NCBI GenBank assembly: GCA_001953215.1
Contig: CP019169.1
Location: 2,790,001 to 2,854,000, forward strand
Direction: 5' to 3'
DNA: 64,000 nucleotides
Origin: Betaproteobacteria bacterium GR16-43
GTDB taxonomy: Bacteria; Pseudomonadota; Gammaproteobacteria; Burkholderiales; Usitatibacteraceae
Within the stretch, counting starts at the first letter, position 1. Each line of letters starts with the position of its first letter. Position numbers and translations under genes: made by a program. Positions 42,705 to 50,498 of the stretch are shown one piece after another. A model generated the notes under the pieces. That model saw nothing but the letters and a program-made list of their open reading frames with translations, did no database searches and was not told where the DNA came from.

Positions 42705-44020
42705 AAGTCACCCTGATCGGTACCGGCTACGTGGGCCTCGTGACCGGGGCGTGCCTCGCCGACGTCGGTAACGACGTGCTGTGCTTCGACGTCGACGCGC
42801 GCAAGATCGGCATGCTCGAAGGCGGCGAAATCCCCATCTACGAACCCGGCCTGCGCGAAATCGTGCGCTCGAATGCCGCGGCCGGACGCCTCGCCTTCAC
42901 GACCGACCCGAAGGCGGCCGCGACCCACGGCCGCATCCAGATGATCGCGGTCGGCACGCCGCCGGGCGAAGACGGCTCCGCGGACCTCTCGCATGTCATC
43001 GCGGCGGCACGCGGCATCGCGAAGCACATGGACGCGCCGAAGGTCATCGTCGACAAGTCCACCGTTCCCGTCGGCACCGCGGACAAGGTGCGCGAAGCCA
43101 TCGCCGAGGGCCTGCGCGAGCGCGGCGTGAACATCCCGTTCAGCGTGGTCTCCAACCCGGAGTTCCTCAAGGAGGGCGCCGCGGTCGAGGACTTCATGCG
43201 GCCCGACCGCATCGTGATCGGCGCCGACGACCCCGAGGCGATCGCCGCGCTGCGCGAACTCTACGGCCCGTTCCAGCGCAGCCATGAGCGCCTGCAGGTC
43301 ATGGACGTGCGTTCGGCGGAACTCACCAAGTACGCGGCCAACGCGATGCTCGCCACGCGCATCTCGTTCATGAACGAGCTGGCGTTGCTCGCCGAGAAGC
43401 TGGGCGCGGACATCGAGCACGTGAGGAACGGCATCGGTTCGGACCCGCGCATCGGCTACCACTTCCTTTATCCGGGTACCGGCTACGGCGGATCGTGCTT
43501 CCCGAAGGACGTCACGGCGCTGCTGCGCACCGCGCAGGCCCAGGGGCTCGACCTGAAGGTGGTGCGTGCCGTGGAGGAAGCCAACGAGCGCCAGAAGGGC
43601 GTGCTCGTGGACAAGGTCGTCAAGCGTTTCGGAGAGGACCTGAAAGGCCGGCGCTTCGCGATCTGGGGCCTCGCCTTCAAGCCCAACACCGACGACATGC
43701 GCGAGGCCCCGGCCCTCGTCGTGATCGACGGGCTCCTCGCGCGCGGCGCCTCGGTGACCGCGTTCGATCCGGTCGCGATGGAAGAGGCCGAGCGCATCTA
43801 TGCGGGCGAAAAGCGCGTCACGCTCGCCGGCACCGCGCAGCAAGCCGTGCAAGGCGCGGATGCGTTGCTCATCGTCACGGAGTGGAAGGCGTTCCGCAGC
43901 CCCGATTTCGACGCCCTGAAGGCCGCGCTGAAGGCGCCGGTGATCTTCGACGGCCGCAACCTCTACGACCCGGCCGCCGTGCGTGCGCGGGGATTCGACT
44001 ACTACGCCATCGGACGGTGA
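42701..44020 (+). CDS. ugd: UDP-glucose 6-dehydrogenase
   Basis: A 439-residue NAD-dependent enzyme making UDP-glucuronate, a precursor for capsule, surface polysaccharide and lipid A aminoarabinose. Rossmann motif [19 protein letters not shown] (4-22), central [15 protein letters not shown], and the catalytic Cys in [12 protein letters not shown]-terminal [18 protein letters not shown]. Start GTG 42701, GGGAGG four bases upstream and overlapping the pyrF stop. The arn-type operon at 56.5-63.2 kb would use its product. Confidence 0.95.
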   Translation: MKVTLIGTGYVGLVTGACLADVGNDVLCFDVDARKIGMLEGGEIPIYEPGLREIVRSNAAAGRLAFTTDPKAAATHGRIQMIAVGTPPGEDGSADLSHVIAAARGIAKHMDAPKVIVDKSTVPVGTADKVREAIAEGLRERGVNIPFSVVSNPEFLKEGAAVEDFMRPDRIVIGADDPEAIAALRELYGPFQRSHERLQVMDVRSAELTKYAANAMLATRISFMNELALLAEKLGADIEHVRNGIGSDPRIGYHFLYPGTGYGGSCFPKDVTALLRTAQAQGLDLKVVRAVEEANERQKGVLVDKVVKRFGEDLKGRRFAIWGLAFKPNTDDMREAPALVVIDGLLARGASVTAFDPVAMEEAERIYAGEKRVTLAGTAQQAVQGADALLIVTEWKAFRSPDFDALKAALKAPVIFDGRNLYDPAAVRARGFDYYAIGR

Positions 44021-44034
44021 AACCCTTGCGGACG

Positions 44035-44976
44035 ATGAATTCCTTGCCCGACTTCACCGCCTGCCGCGTCCTCGTGGCCGGCGACGTGATGCTCGACCGC
44101 TACTGGTTCGGTGACGTGAACCGCATCTCCCCCGAGGCCCCGGTGCCCGTGGTGCTCGTGAACCGAACCGAGGAACGCCCGGGCGGCGCGGCCAACGTGG
44201 CGCGCAACATCACGGCGCTCGGCGGCCGTTGCACGCTGCTCTCCGTCGTCGGCGAAGACGATGCCGGCCGCGCCCTCGAGGATCTCCTGCTGCGCGACCG
44301 CGTGACCGCCTCCCTGCATCGCGACCGCGAGCTCTCGACCACCGTGAAGCTGCGCGTGGTGGGGCACCAGCAGCAGCTCCTGCGCATCGACTTCGAGCGC
44401 GTGCCGAGCCACGAGGTGCTGGCCGCGAAGCTGGACGAATACGAGCGCCTCGTCGACGAAGCCGATGCGGTGGTGCTCTCCGACTACGGCAAGGGCGGCC
44501 TGAAGCACGTGACGCGCATGATCGAGATGGCCAAGGCGCACGGCAAGCCGGTGCTCGTGGATCCGAAGGGGTCCGAGTACAAGCGCTACCGCGGCGCCAC
44601 GCTGCTCACCCCCAACCGCTCGGAGTTCCGCGAGGTGGCCGGACGCTGGAGCGACGAAGCCGATCTCGAGCGCCGCGCCCGCAAGCTGCGCGAGGAGCTG
44701 GCCCTCGACGCGCTGATCGTCACGCGCAGCGAGGAAGGCATGTCGCTCTTCACGAAGGACGAGTCGTATCGCGAGCCCACCGTCGCGCAGGAAGTCTTCG
44801 ACGTGAGCGGCGCCGGCGACACGGTCATCGGCGCGCTGGCGCTCATGGTGGCTGCGGGCGCGAACCTGCACGACGCGATGCGCGTAGCCAACCACGCGGC
44901 GGGCATCGTGGTCGGCAAGCTGGGCACGGCCACGGCGAGCCACGCCGAGCTGGTGAAATCGCTGGAGGCGGCATGA
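44035..44976 (+). CDS. rfaE1: D-glycero-beta-D-manno-heptose-7-phosphate kinase
   Basis: A 313-residue PfkB-family kinase for LPS core heptose synthesis. It corresponds to the first domain of E. coli Hld[42 protein letters not shown], and the catalytic Asp in [15 protein letters not shown]. The nucleotidyltransferase domain is not fused and is not in this window. ATG 44035 chosen; GTG 44017 would overlap the ugd stop. The stop overlaps the hldD ATG. Confidence 0.93.
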   Translation: MNSLPDFTACRVLVAGDVMLDRYWFGDVNRISPEAPVPVVLVNRTEERPGGAANVARNITALGGRCTLLSVVGEDDAGRALEDLLLRDRVTASLHRDRELSTTVKLRVVGHQQQLLRIDFERVPSHEVLAAKLDEYERLVDEADAVVLSDYGKGGLKHVTRMIEMAKAHGKPVLVDPKGSEYKRYRGATLLTPNRSEFREVAGRWSDEADLERRARKLREELALDALIVTRSEEGMSLFTKDESYREPTVAQEVFDVSGAGDTVIGALALMVAAGANLHDAMRVANHAAGIVVGKLGTATASHAELVKSLEAA

Positions 44977-45980
44977 CCCTCATCGTCACGGGCGCGGCGG
45001 GCTTCGTCGGCGCCAATCTCGTGAAGGCGCTGAACGGCCGCGGCCTCGCCGACATCATCGCGGTGGACAACCTCACGCGCGCCGAGAAGATGCCCAACCT
45101 GGTCGATTGCGAGATCGCCGAGTATTTCGACAAGCTCGATTTCATCGAGCGCATCCGCAACGGCGCCTTCGAAACCGGCATCGACGCGGTGTTCCACCAG
45201 GGCGCCTGCTCCGACACCATGGAGCAGGACGGCCGCTACATGATGGAGAACAACTACCGGTACTCGTGCGACCTCCTCGAGTGGTGCCAGGCGCACGCCA
45301 TCCCGTTCATCTATGCGTCGTCGGCCTCGGTCTATGGCGGCGGCCGCGTCTTCAAGGAATCGCGCGAGCACGAAGCGCCGCTCAACGTGTACGGCTATTC
45401 GAAGTTCCTCTTCGACCAGGCCGTGCGCCGGAAGCTCGGCGGTGCCAGCGCGCAGGTCGCGGGCTTCCGCTACTTCAACGTCTACGGCCCGCGTGAATCG
45501 CACAAGGGGCGCATGGCTTCGGTGGCCTTCCATTTCTTCAACCAGTACCTGAAGGACGGCAAGGTGAAGCTCTTCGAAGGCAGCGGCGGCTACGGCCCCG
45601 GCGAGCAGATCCGCGATTTCGTGTTCGTCGACGACGTCGTGCGCGTGAACCTCTTCTTCCTCGACCATCCGAAGGTCTCCGGCATCTTCAACGTGGGCAG
45701 CGGCAAGGCGCAGAGCTTCAACGACGTGGCCCACGCCACCATCAATGCGGTGCGCAAGGCGCGCGGCGAGGCGCCGCTCGCGATGGAAGCGCTGAAGAAG
45801 GGCGGGATCGTGGAGTACGTCCCGTTCCCCGCGTCGCTCGTCGGCAAGTACCAGAGCTATACGGAGGCCGACATCACGGCGCTGCGCGCGGCCGGCTACA
45901 GGGACGCCTTCCTCGACGTCTCCGCGGGCGTGGGCCGCTATGTCGAGGCGCGCCTGGCCCGGGGCGAAGGCGCGAAGTGA
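44973..45980 (+). CDS. hldD: ADP-L-glycero-D-manno-heptose 6-epimerase
   Basis: A 335-residue short-chain epimerase, last step of the ADP-heptose pathway. NADP site [17 protein letters not shown] at residues 4-20; [12 protein letters not shown]; catalytic YxxxK in [11 protein letters not shown]; substrate region [25 protein letters not shown] overlap with rfaE1. The GTGA junction with the following lipoprotein gene suggests that this gene is part of the same transcript. Confidence 0.96.
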   Translation: MTLIVTGAAGFVGANLVKALNGRGLADIIAVDNLTRAEKMPNLVDCEIAEYFDKLDFIERIRNGAFETGIDAVFHQGACSDTMEQDGRYMMENNYRYSCDLLEWCQAHAIPFIYASSASVYGGGRVFKESREHEAPLNVYGYSKFLFDQAVRRKLGGASAQVAGFRYFNVYGPRESHKGRMASVAFHFFNQYLKDGKVKLFEGSGGYGPGEQIRDFVFVDDVVRVNLFFLDHPKVSGIFNVGSGKAQSFNDVAHATINAVRKARGEAPLAMEALKKGGIVEYVPFPASLVGKYQSYTEADITALRAAGYRDAFLDVSAGVGRYVEARLARGEGAK

Positions 45981-46567
45981 CCGAACGCGCCAGCCGCAGC
46001 GGCTTGCTGGCATTGGCCGCGCTGGCGCTGGCGTCCTGCGCGACGGCGCCGGTTTCGAAGGGGCCGGCCGTCGCCGAGTTGCCCCGCGAGATCGCGCTCA
46101 AGAATCCGGGCTTCGAGACGGCGATGCCCGCCAACAGCAGTTGCGCGCCGGGATGGGGCTGCAGTGCGCACTCGGATCTTTCGTCGTTCACCTTCACGCT
46201 CGATGCGACGGGGCCCGCCGAGGGTGCGGCCAGCTTCCGCGTGCAGCGCGTGAAGCGCGAACCGTGGGCGCTGGTCTTGCAAGCCGTCGAGGATGCGAGG
46301 TTGCGAGGCAAGCGGCTGCGTTTCAGCCTTTCCGTGCGCACCGAGGATGTGGCCGAAGGCGCCGGCATCTTCATGGTTGCGCAGAACGCGGGCGGCACGT
46401 CGATCACGCACGACAAGGCCCTCCTGAAGGGCACCACGCCGTGGACCCGCCAGTCCCTCGAGTTCGTCGTGCCCGAGGCGACCCAGATTTTCGAGGTCGG
46501 GGTCACGCTCGAAGGCCCGGGCCGCGTCTGGATCGACGCGGCGCGCCTCGAAATCCTCTCGCCTTGA
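45977..46567 (+). CDS. Hypothetical lipoprotein with carbohydrate-binding-like fold
   Basis: A 196-residue protein with a lipoprotein signal (lipobox LASC at about residues 13-16 of the hydrophobic end, [13 protein letters not shown]). The mature part is beta-rich: NPGFETAMP near the start, [20 protein letters not shown], then [12 protein letters not shown] and [12 protein letters not shown], the order seen in carbohydrate-binding-module-like jelly rolls. GTG start overlaps the hldD stop. No enzyme motif. It may bind LPS or envelope glycan, as its place after heptose genes hints. I do not recognise a named family. Confidence 0.75.
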   Translation: MTERASRSGLLALAALALASCATAPVSKGPAVAELPREIALKNPGFETAMPANSSCAPGWGCSAHSDLSSFTFTLDATGPAEGAASFRVQRVKREPWALVLQAVEDARLRGKRLRFSLSVRTEDVAEGAGIFMVAQNAGGTSITHDKALLKGTTPWTRQSLEFVVPEATQIFEVGVTLEGPGRVWIDAARLEILSP

Positions 46568-46599
46568 CAGGCAAAAACCCTGTATAATCAGCGGGTTTT
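46564..46599 (+). promoter_or_regulatory. Promoter-like hexamers and hairpin before the comEA-like gene
   Basis: TTGACA (46564-46569) and TATAAT (46583-46588) are both perfect, but only 13 bases apart, too close for ordinary sigma-70 use. TATAAT sits in the loop of AAAACCC (46574-46580) and GGGTTTT (46593-46599), a terminator-like hairpin ending the upstream operon. The hexamer is probably a real -10 with a different -35. Confidence 0.5.
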
Positions 46600-46616
46600 G
46601 GCCAAGGGGGGATTCC

Positions 46617-47501
46617 ATGAAGAAGCTGTTTATGTTTTTTGCCGTGCTGCTCGCGTATGCGGGCCTGGCACTGGCGGGTGTGAACATCAATTCCGCGACG
46701 CAGGAGCAACTCGAGTCGCTGAGCGGCATCGGCCCGGTGAAGGCGCAGGCCATCATCGAGTACCGGAAGAAGAACGGCCCGTTCAAGGCGCTCGAAGACA
46801 TCAAGAAGGTCGATGGCATCGGTGACGCCACGTACGACAAGATCAAGGGCGACATCATGCTGAGCGGCCGCACCGAGCCGGTGAAGTCGGACGCGCCGAA
46901 GGCCGCCGCCGAGCCGAAGAAGGCTGCCGCCGAGCCCAAGAAATCCGAGCCCGCACCGGAGCCGAAGAAGGCCGCCGCACCCGAGCCCAAGAAGCCCGAG
47001 CCCACGCCGGAGCCGAAGAAGGCCGCTGCACCCGAGCCCAAGAAGGCCGAGCCCGCCGCCGATCCGAAGAAGGCCGTAGAGCCGAAGAAAGCCGAACCCG
47101 CGGCCGATCCGAAGAAAGCCGCCGCGGAAAAAGCGGCCGCCGACAAGAAGGCGAAGGAAGACGCTGCCGCCGAGAAGAAGAAAGCCGCGGCCGACAAAGC
47201 CGCGGCCGACAAGAAAGCCGCCGCTGACAAAGCCGCGGCCGACAAGAAAGCCAAGGAAGACGCCGCAGCCGAGAAGAAGAAAGCTGCTGCCGACAAAGCC
47301 GCGGCCGACAAGAAGGCCAAGGAAGACGCCGCCGCTGCTGCCGCTGAGAAGAAGAAGGCCGCCGAACTGAAAAAGGCGGAGGAGAAGAAGGCGCGAGACG
47401 ACGCCAAGAAGGCCGCTGAAGCGAAGAAGCCGGCCGATCCGAAAGCGGAACCGAAGAAGCCCGTCGATCCGCCGAAGGAAGACGACAAGAAGAAGCCCTG
47501 A
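46617..47501 (+). CDS. ComEA-like helix-hairpin-helix protein with long Lys/Ala-rich tail
   Basis: A 294-residue exported protein. Signal peptide 1-20 (ends LALA). Residues 21-82 are a ComEA-type helix-hairpin-helix DNA-binding domain with SGIGPVKAQAIIEYR and VDGIGDATYDKIKGDI. Ordinary ComEA proteins of this class stop there, at about 80-100 residues; here about 210 more residues follow, first EPKKAAAEP-type, then AADKKAKEDAAAEKKK-type repeats, strongly basic and helical. The domain binds DNA during uptake in competent bacteria; the tail may bind DNA or the cell wall. A GGGGGG stretch precedes the ATG. A terminator follows within 20 bases. Confidence 0.85.
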   Translation: MKKLFMFFAVLLAYAGLALAGVNINSATQEQLESLSGIGPVKAQAIIEYRKKNGPFKALEDIKKVDGIGDATYDKIKGDIMLSGRTEPVKSDAPKAAAEPKKAAAEPKKSEPAPEPKKAAAPEPKKPEPTPEPKKAAAPEPKKAEPAADPKKAVEPKKAEPAADPKKAAAEKAAADKKAKEDAAAEKKKAAADKAAADKKAAADKAAADKKAKEDAAAEKKKAAADKAAADKKAKEDAAAAAAEKKKAAELKKAEEKKARDDAKKAAEAKKPADPKAEPKKPVDPPKEDDKKKP

Positions 47502-47519
47502 ACATCGGCTTCCGATCCC

Positions 47520-47546
47520 AAAGCCCCGCCGAGTGCGGGGCTTTTT
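47520..47546 (+). terminator. Terminator of the comEA-like gene
   Basis: Arms AAGCCCCGC and GCGGGGCTT around a short loop (CGAGT), followed by TTTTTC. It separates the comEA-like gene from cysM, whose ATG is about 20 bases further on. Confidence 0.85.
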
Positions 47547-47553
47547 CATTGGC

Positions 47554-47559
47554 TATACT
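47554..47559 (+). promoter_or_regulatory. -10 element immediately before cysM
   Basis: TATACT (47554-47559) ends six bases before the cysM ATG. Transcription would start about at the A of the ATG, so the message would be leaderless; no Shine-Dalgarno precedes the ATG. A -35 would fall inside the preceding terminator and no good match is visible. Confidence 0.45.
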
Positions 47560-47565
47560 CGAACG

Positions 47566-48453
47566 ATGCACGCGACCCTCGAACAATTCGTCGGCAACAC
47601 GCCCCTGGTGCGCCTGCAGCGGCTGCCCGGAAAGACCACCAACGTCCTGCTCGCGAAGCTCGAAGGCAACAACCCCGCGGGCTCCGTGAAGGATCGTCCC
47701 GCGCTCTCGATGATCGTGAACGCCGAGAAGCGCGGGGACATCAAGCCGGGCGATACGCTGATCGAGGCCACGAGCGGCAACACCGGCATCGCGCTCGCGA
47801 TGGTGGCCGCCATGCGGGGCTACAAGATGGTGCTGGTCATGCCCGAGCACCTCTCGATCGAGCGGCGCCAGACGATGGGCGCCTTCGGCGCGCGCTTCGT
47901 GCTCACGCCGGAGAAGGGCGGCATGGAGCTTTCCATCGACACGGCGCGGCGGATGCGCGACGCCGGCGAAGGCATCATCCTCGACCAGTTCGCGAATCCC
48001 GATAACCCGCTCGCGCACTACACCGGCACCGGTCCCGAGATCTGGCGCGATACGCGGGGCTTGGTCACGCATTTCGTGGCCACCATGGGCACCACGGGCA
48101 CGATCATGGGCACCAGCCGCTTCCTGAAGGAGAAGAACCCGGCCATCCAGGTGATCGGCGTGCACCCGGGACCGGGCGCGCAGGTGCCGGGCATCCGCAA
48201 GTGGCCCGAAGCGTACCAGCCGAAGATCTACGACAAGTCTCGAATCGATCGGATCCTCGAGGTCACTCAACCGGAAGCCGAGGAGATGACGCGCCGGCTC
48301 GCGGCCGAGGAGGGCATCTTCGCGGGCATCTCGTCGGGAGGCGGCCTGGCCGCGGCGCTGAAGGTGAGCTCCGAGGTGAAGGATGCCGTGATCGTGCACA
48401 TCGTGTGCGATCGCGGCGACCGCTATCTCTCGACCGGCGTGTTCCCGGCCTAG
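47566..48453 (+). CDS. cysM: Cysteine synthase B
   Basis: A 295-residue fold-type II PLP enzyme making cysteine from O-acetylserine with sulfide or thiosulfate. The PLP Lys is K42 in NNPAGSVKDRPA, TSGNTGIALAMVAAMRGY binds the substrate, and FVATMGTTGTIMGTSRFLKEK carries the phosphate loop. CysM rather than CysK is favoured by the ERRQTMGAFGA and KWPEAYQPKIYDKSRID segments. ATG 47566 chosen; a longer frame from 47533 would lie across the terminator. The exonuclease gene follows at four bases. Confidence 0.94.
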   Translation: MHATLEQFVGNTPLVRLQRLPGKTTNVLLAKLEGNNPAGSVKDRPALSMIVNAEKRGDIKPGDTLIEATSGNTGIALAMVAAMRGYKMVLVMPEHLSIERRQTMGAFGARFVLTPEKGGMELSIDTARRMRDAGEGIILDQFANPDNPLAHYTGTGPEIWRDTRGLVTHFVATMGTTGTIMGTSRFLKEKNPAIQVIGVHPGPGAQVPGIRKWPEAYQPKIYDKSRIDRILEVTQPEAEEMTRRLAAEEGIFAGISSGGGLAAALKVSSEVKDAVIVHIVCDRGDRYLSTGVFPA

Positions 48454-48457
48454 CGCG

Positions 48458-49237
48458 ATGGCGGCCCCGATCCTGGTCTTCGACATCGAGACCGTCCCCG
48501 ACGTCGCGGGGCTGCGCAAGCTCTGGGAGCTCGCGGACACGGTGAGCGACGATGCGGTCGTCGACCTCGTGTCGCAACGCCGGCGCCAGGCGACGGGCAG
48601 CGATTTCCTGCCCACGCACCTGCAGCGCATCGTCGCGATCTCGTGCGTGCTTCGCGCGGGCGCGGAGACGCTGCGGGTCTGGTCGGTGGGCACTCCGGAG
48701 GATGGCGAGCGCGAGCTCGTGAAGCGATTCTTCGAGGGCGTCGACAAGTACGTGCCGACGCTGGTGTCGTGGAACGGCTCGTCGTTCGACCTTCCGGTGC
48801 TCCACTATCGCGCGCTGTTCCACGGCGTCCAGGCGAGCGCGTACTGGGATCTCGGCGAGGAGAACAAGGAATTCAAGTGGAACAACTACATCAGCCGCTG
48901 GCACCTGCGCCACACGGACCTGATGGACGTGCTCGCGGGCTACCAGAACCGGGCCTGGGCGCCGTTGAACGAGATCGCGGTGCTGTGCGGGCTGCCGGGC
49001 AAGCTGGGCATGGACGGCTCGCAGGTGTGGCCCGCATACAAGCGCGGCGAACTCGACGCGATCCGCAACTACTGCGAGACGGACGTCGCCAACACCTACC
49101 TGCTCTACCTGCGCTTCCAGCACATGCGCGGCGCGATGGGGCCCGAGGCGTACGAGCGGGAGGTCGCGCTGTTCAAGACCTTCCTCGCCGCGCAGCCTGC
49201 GCCGCACTGGAAGGAGTTTTCCGCAGCGTGGAAATAA
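48458..49237 (+). CDS. 3'-5' exonuclease, DEDDy family (PolB-like)
   Basis: A 259-residue nuclease of the DnaQ/PolB exonuclease superfamily. Exo I is ILVFDIETVPD (residues 5-15), Exo II is LVSWNGSSFDLPVLHYRAL, and Exo III is YCETDVANTYLLYLRF with the Tyr of the DEDDy type. This group is often annotated as a predicted polysaccharide-biosynthesis or PolB-associated exonuclease; the exact DNA/RNA substrate is not known. ATG start four bases after cysM. The TAA stop lies within the left arm of the 35-base inverted repeat. Confidence 0.88.
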   Translation: MAAPILVFDIETVPDVAGLRKLWELADTVSDDAVVDLVSQRRRQATGSDFLPTHLQRIVAISCVLRAGAETLRVWSVGTPEDGERELVKRFFEGVDKYVPTLVSWNGSSFDLPVLHYRALFHGVQASAYWDLGEENKEFKWNNYISRWHLRHTDLMDVLAGYQNRAWAPLNEIAVLCGLPGKLGMDGSQVWPAYKRGELDAIRNYCETDVANTYLLYLRFQHMRGAMGPEAYEREVALFKTFLAAQPAPHWKEFSAAWK

Positions 49238-49324
49238 TTGGGGTCAGACTCCCATTAAGTTAATTCGGATGCGGCACACCGCATCGAAGGAATTAACTTA
49301 ATGGGAGTCTGACCCCAATTATTT
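49232..49324. repeat. Perfect 35-bp inverted repeat (REP-like hairpin) between convergent genes
   Basis: Left arm 49232-49266 and right arm 49290-49324 are exact reverse complements, 35 bases each, containing GGGGTCAGACTCCC. The 23-base loop holds a second perfect stem, GATGCGG and CCGCATC with CACA between. Both flanking CDSs end inside the outer arms: TAA of the exonuclease at 49235-49237 and TAA of the GNAT gene at 49319-49321. The motif resembles REP elements mobilised by REP-associated tyrosine transposases; no transposase is in the window. It can also act as bidirectional transcription stop. Confidence 0.9.
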
Positions 49325-50437
49325 CTTGAACGGCGAGTGGTCGTTCAACTCGTCGACGTACTCCGCGATGTGCGATCCCTCGCGTGCGAGGTAGTCGTCG
49401 ACGGCGCGCTCGAAGGCGGGATGCGCCAGCCAATGGAATGACCGCGTGACCGACGGCAGGAACCCGCGGGCATGCTTGTGCTCGCCCTGCGCGCCGCCTT
49501 CGAAGAGCGGGATGCGCCGCTCGATGCAGAACTCCATCGCCTGGTAGTAGCACGCCTCGAAGTGCAGCCCGGGGACGTAGTCCATCGCACCCCAGTAGCG
49601 GCCGTAGAACGCCGAAGCCGAGAAGAGGTCCAGCGCCGCGGCGATCGGGAATCCGTCGCGCTCCGCGATCACCAGCAGCACGTTGCCGGGCATGCGCTCG
49701 CCCAGCAGGCCGAAGAACGCGCGATTCAGGTACGGCGTCGAGCGATGCGCGCGGTAGGTGCGGCGGTAGCAGGCCGTGAAGAAGTCCCAGTCCGCGCCCG
49801 TCGCTTCGTGTCCCGTCACGCGGCGAAACGTGACGCCGGCCTCGAAGACCTTGCGGCGCTCCTGCCGGATCTTCTTGCGCTTGTCGTGCGAGAGCGCGCC
49901 GAGGAATTCCTCGAAGTTCGCGTATCCGGGGTTGCGCCAATGGAACTGCACGCCGGTGCGCTCGAGCCATCCACCGGCGCGCAGGACTTCCGCGTCTCGA
50001 TCGTCGGGAAACAGCACGTGCGCGGAGGAAAGCTCCGAATCCTTCGCGAGCTTCAGCATTCCCGCGGCGAGGGCCACGCGGGCGTCGCGGGACTCGGCGA
50101 GGAGGCGAAATCCCGTGGCCGGCGTGAAGGGCACCGCGGCGAGCAGCTTCGGGTAGTACGCCAGCCCATGCTTTTCGTGCGCCTCGGCCCACGCCCAGTC
50201 GAAGACGTACTCGCCGTAGGAATGCCCTTTCACGTAGAGCGGAACGCCGCCCGCGAGCCGTTCGCCGTCCCAGAGCGTGAGGTACTGCGGCGCCCAGCCC
50301 GATTCCGCGGAAGCGCAGCCCGTCACGTGCAAGGCGTCGAGGAATGCGTGCGCCAGAGTGGGGTTGTCGCCGGCGAGGGCGTTCCACTGCGGGGCGGGAA
50401 TGGCGTCGAGGGAGGCGAGGAGGCGAAGCTGCGTCAC
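49319..50437 (-). CDS. GNAT/FemAB-fold peptidogalycan-biosynthesis-like N-acetyltransferase
   Basis: A 372-residue protein of the DUF482/peptidogalycan family, whose members have tandem GNAT-type domains. Typical segments: GVPLYVKGHSYGEYVFDWAWAEAHEKHG near residue 70, ESRDARVALAAGM, the SAHVLFPDD region, and the C-terminal GAQGEHKHARGFLPSVTRSFHWLAHP. Function is not established experimentally. Start taken as GTG 50437; GTG 50461 is possible and would overlap the putative nadE promoter. The stop lies in the inverted repeat 49232-49324. Convergent with the exonuclease gene, divergent from nadE. Confidence 0.85.
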   Translation of the reverse strand: MTQLRLLASLDAIPAPQWNALAGDNPTLAHAFLDALHVTGCASAESGWAPQYLTLWDGERLAGGVPLYVKGHSYGEYVFDWAWAEAHEKHGLAYYPKLLAAVPFTPATGFRLLAESRDARVALAAGMLKLAKDSELSSAHVLFPDDRDAEVLRAGGWLERTGVQFHWRNPGYANFEEFLGALSHDKRKKIRQERRKVFEAGVTFRRVTGHEATGADWDFFTACYRRTYRAHRSTPYLNRAFFGLLGERMPGNVLLVIAERDGFPIAAALDLFSASAFYGRYWGAMDYVPGLHFEACYYQAMEFCIERRIPLFEGGAQGEHKHARGFLPSVTRSFHWLAHPAFERAVDDYLAREGSHIAEYVDELNDHSPFKK

Positions 50438-50463
50438 GGTTCGGAGCGCGGAGGGCGGCACCG

Positions 50464-50469
50464 TATAAT
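50464..50469 (+). promoter_or_regulatory. Probable -10 element of nadE
   Basis: TATAAT 30 bases before the nadE ATG. The -35 about 18 bases upstream reads TTCGGA, a weak match. The element lies within the N-terminal region of the divergent GNAT gene if its longer start is used. Confidence 0.5.
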
Positions 50470-50498
50470 GGCGGACAACTCGAATTCTATCCGCCCGA

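Noticed and set aside
46564-46588. TTGACA and TATAAT read as one sigma-70 promoter
   Set aside because: The spacing of 13 bases is too short; the -10 may be real, but with another -35.
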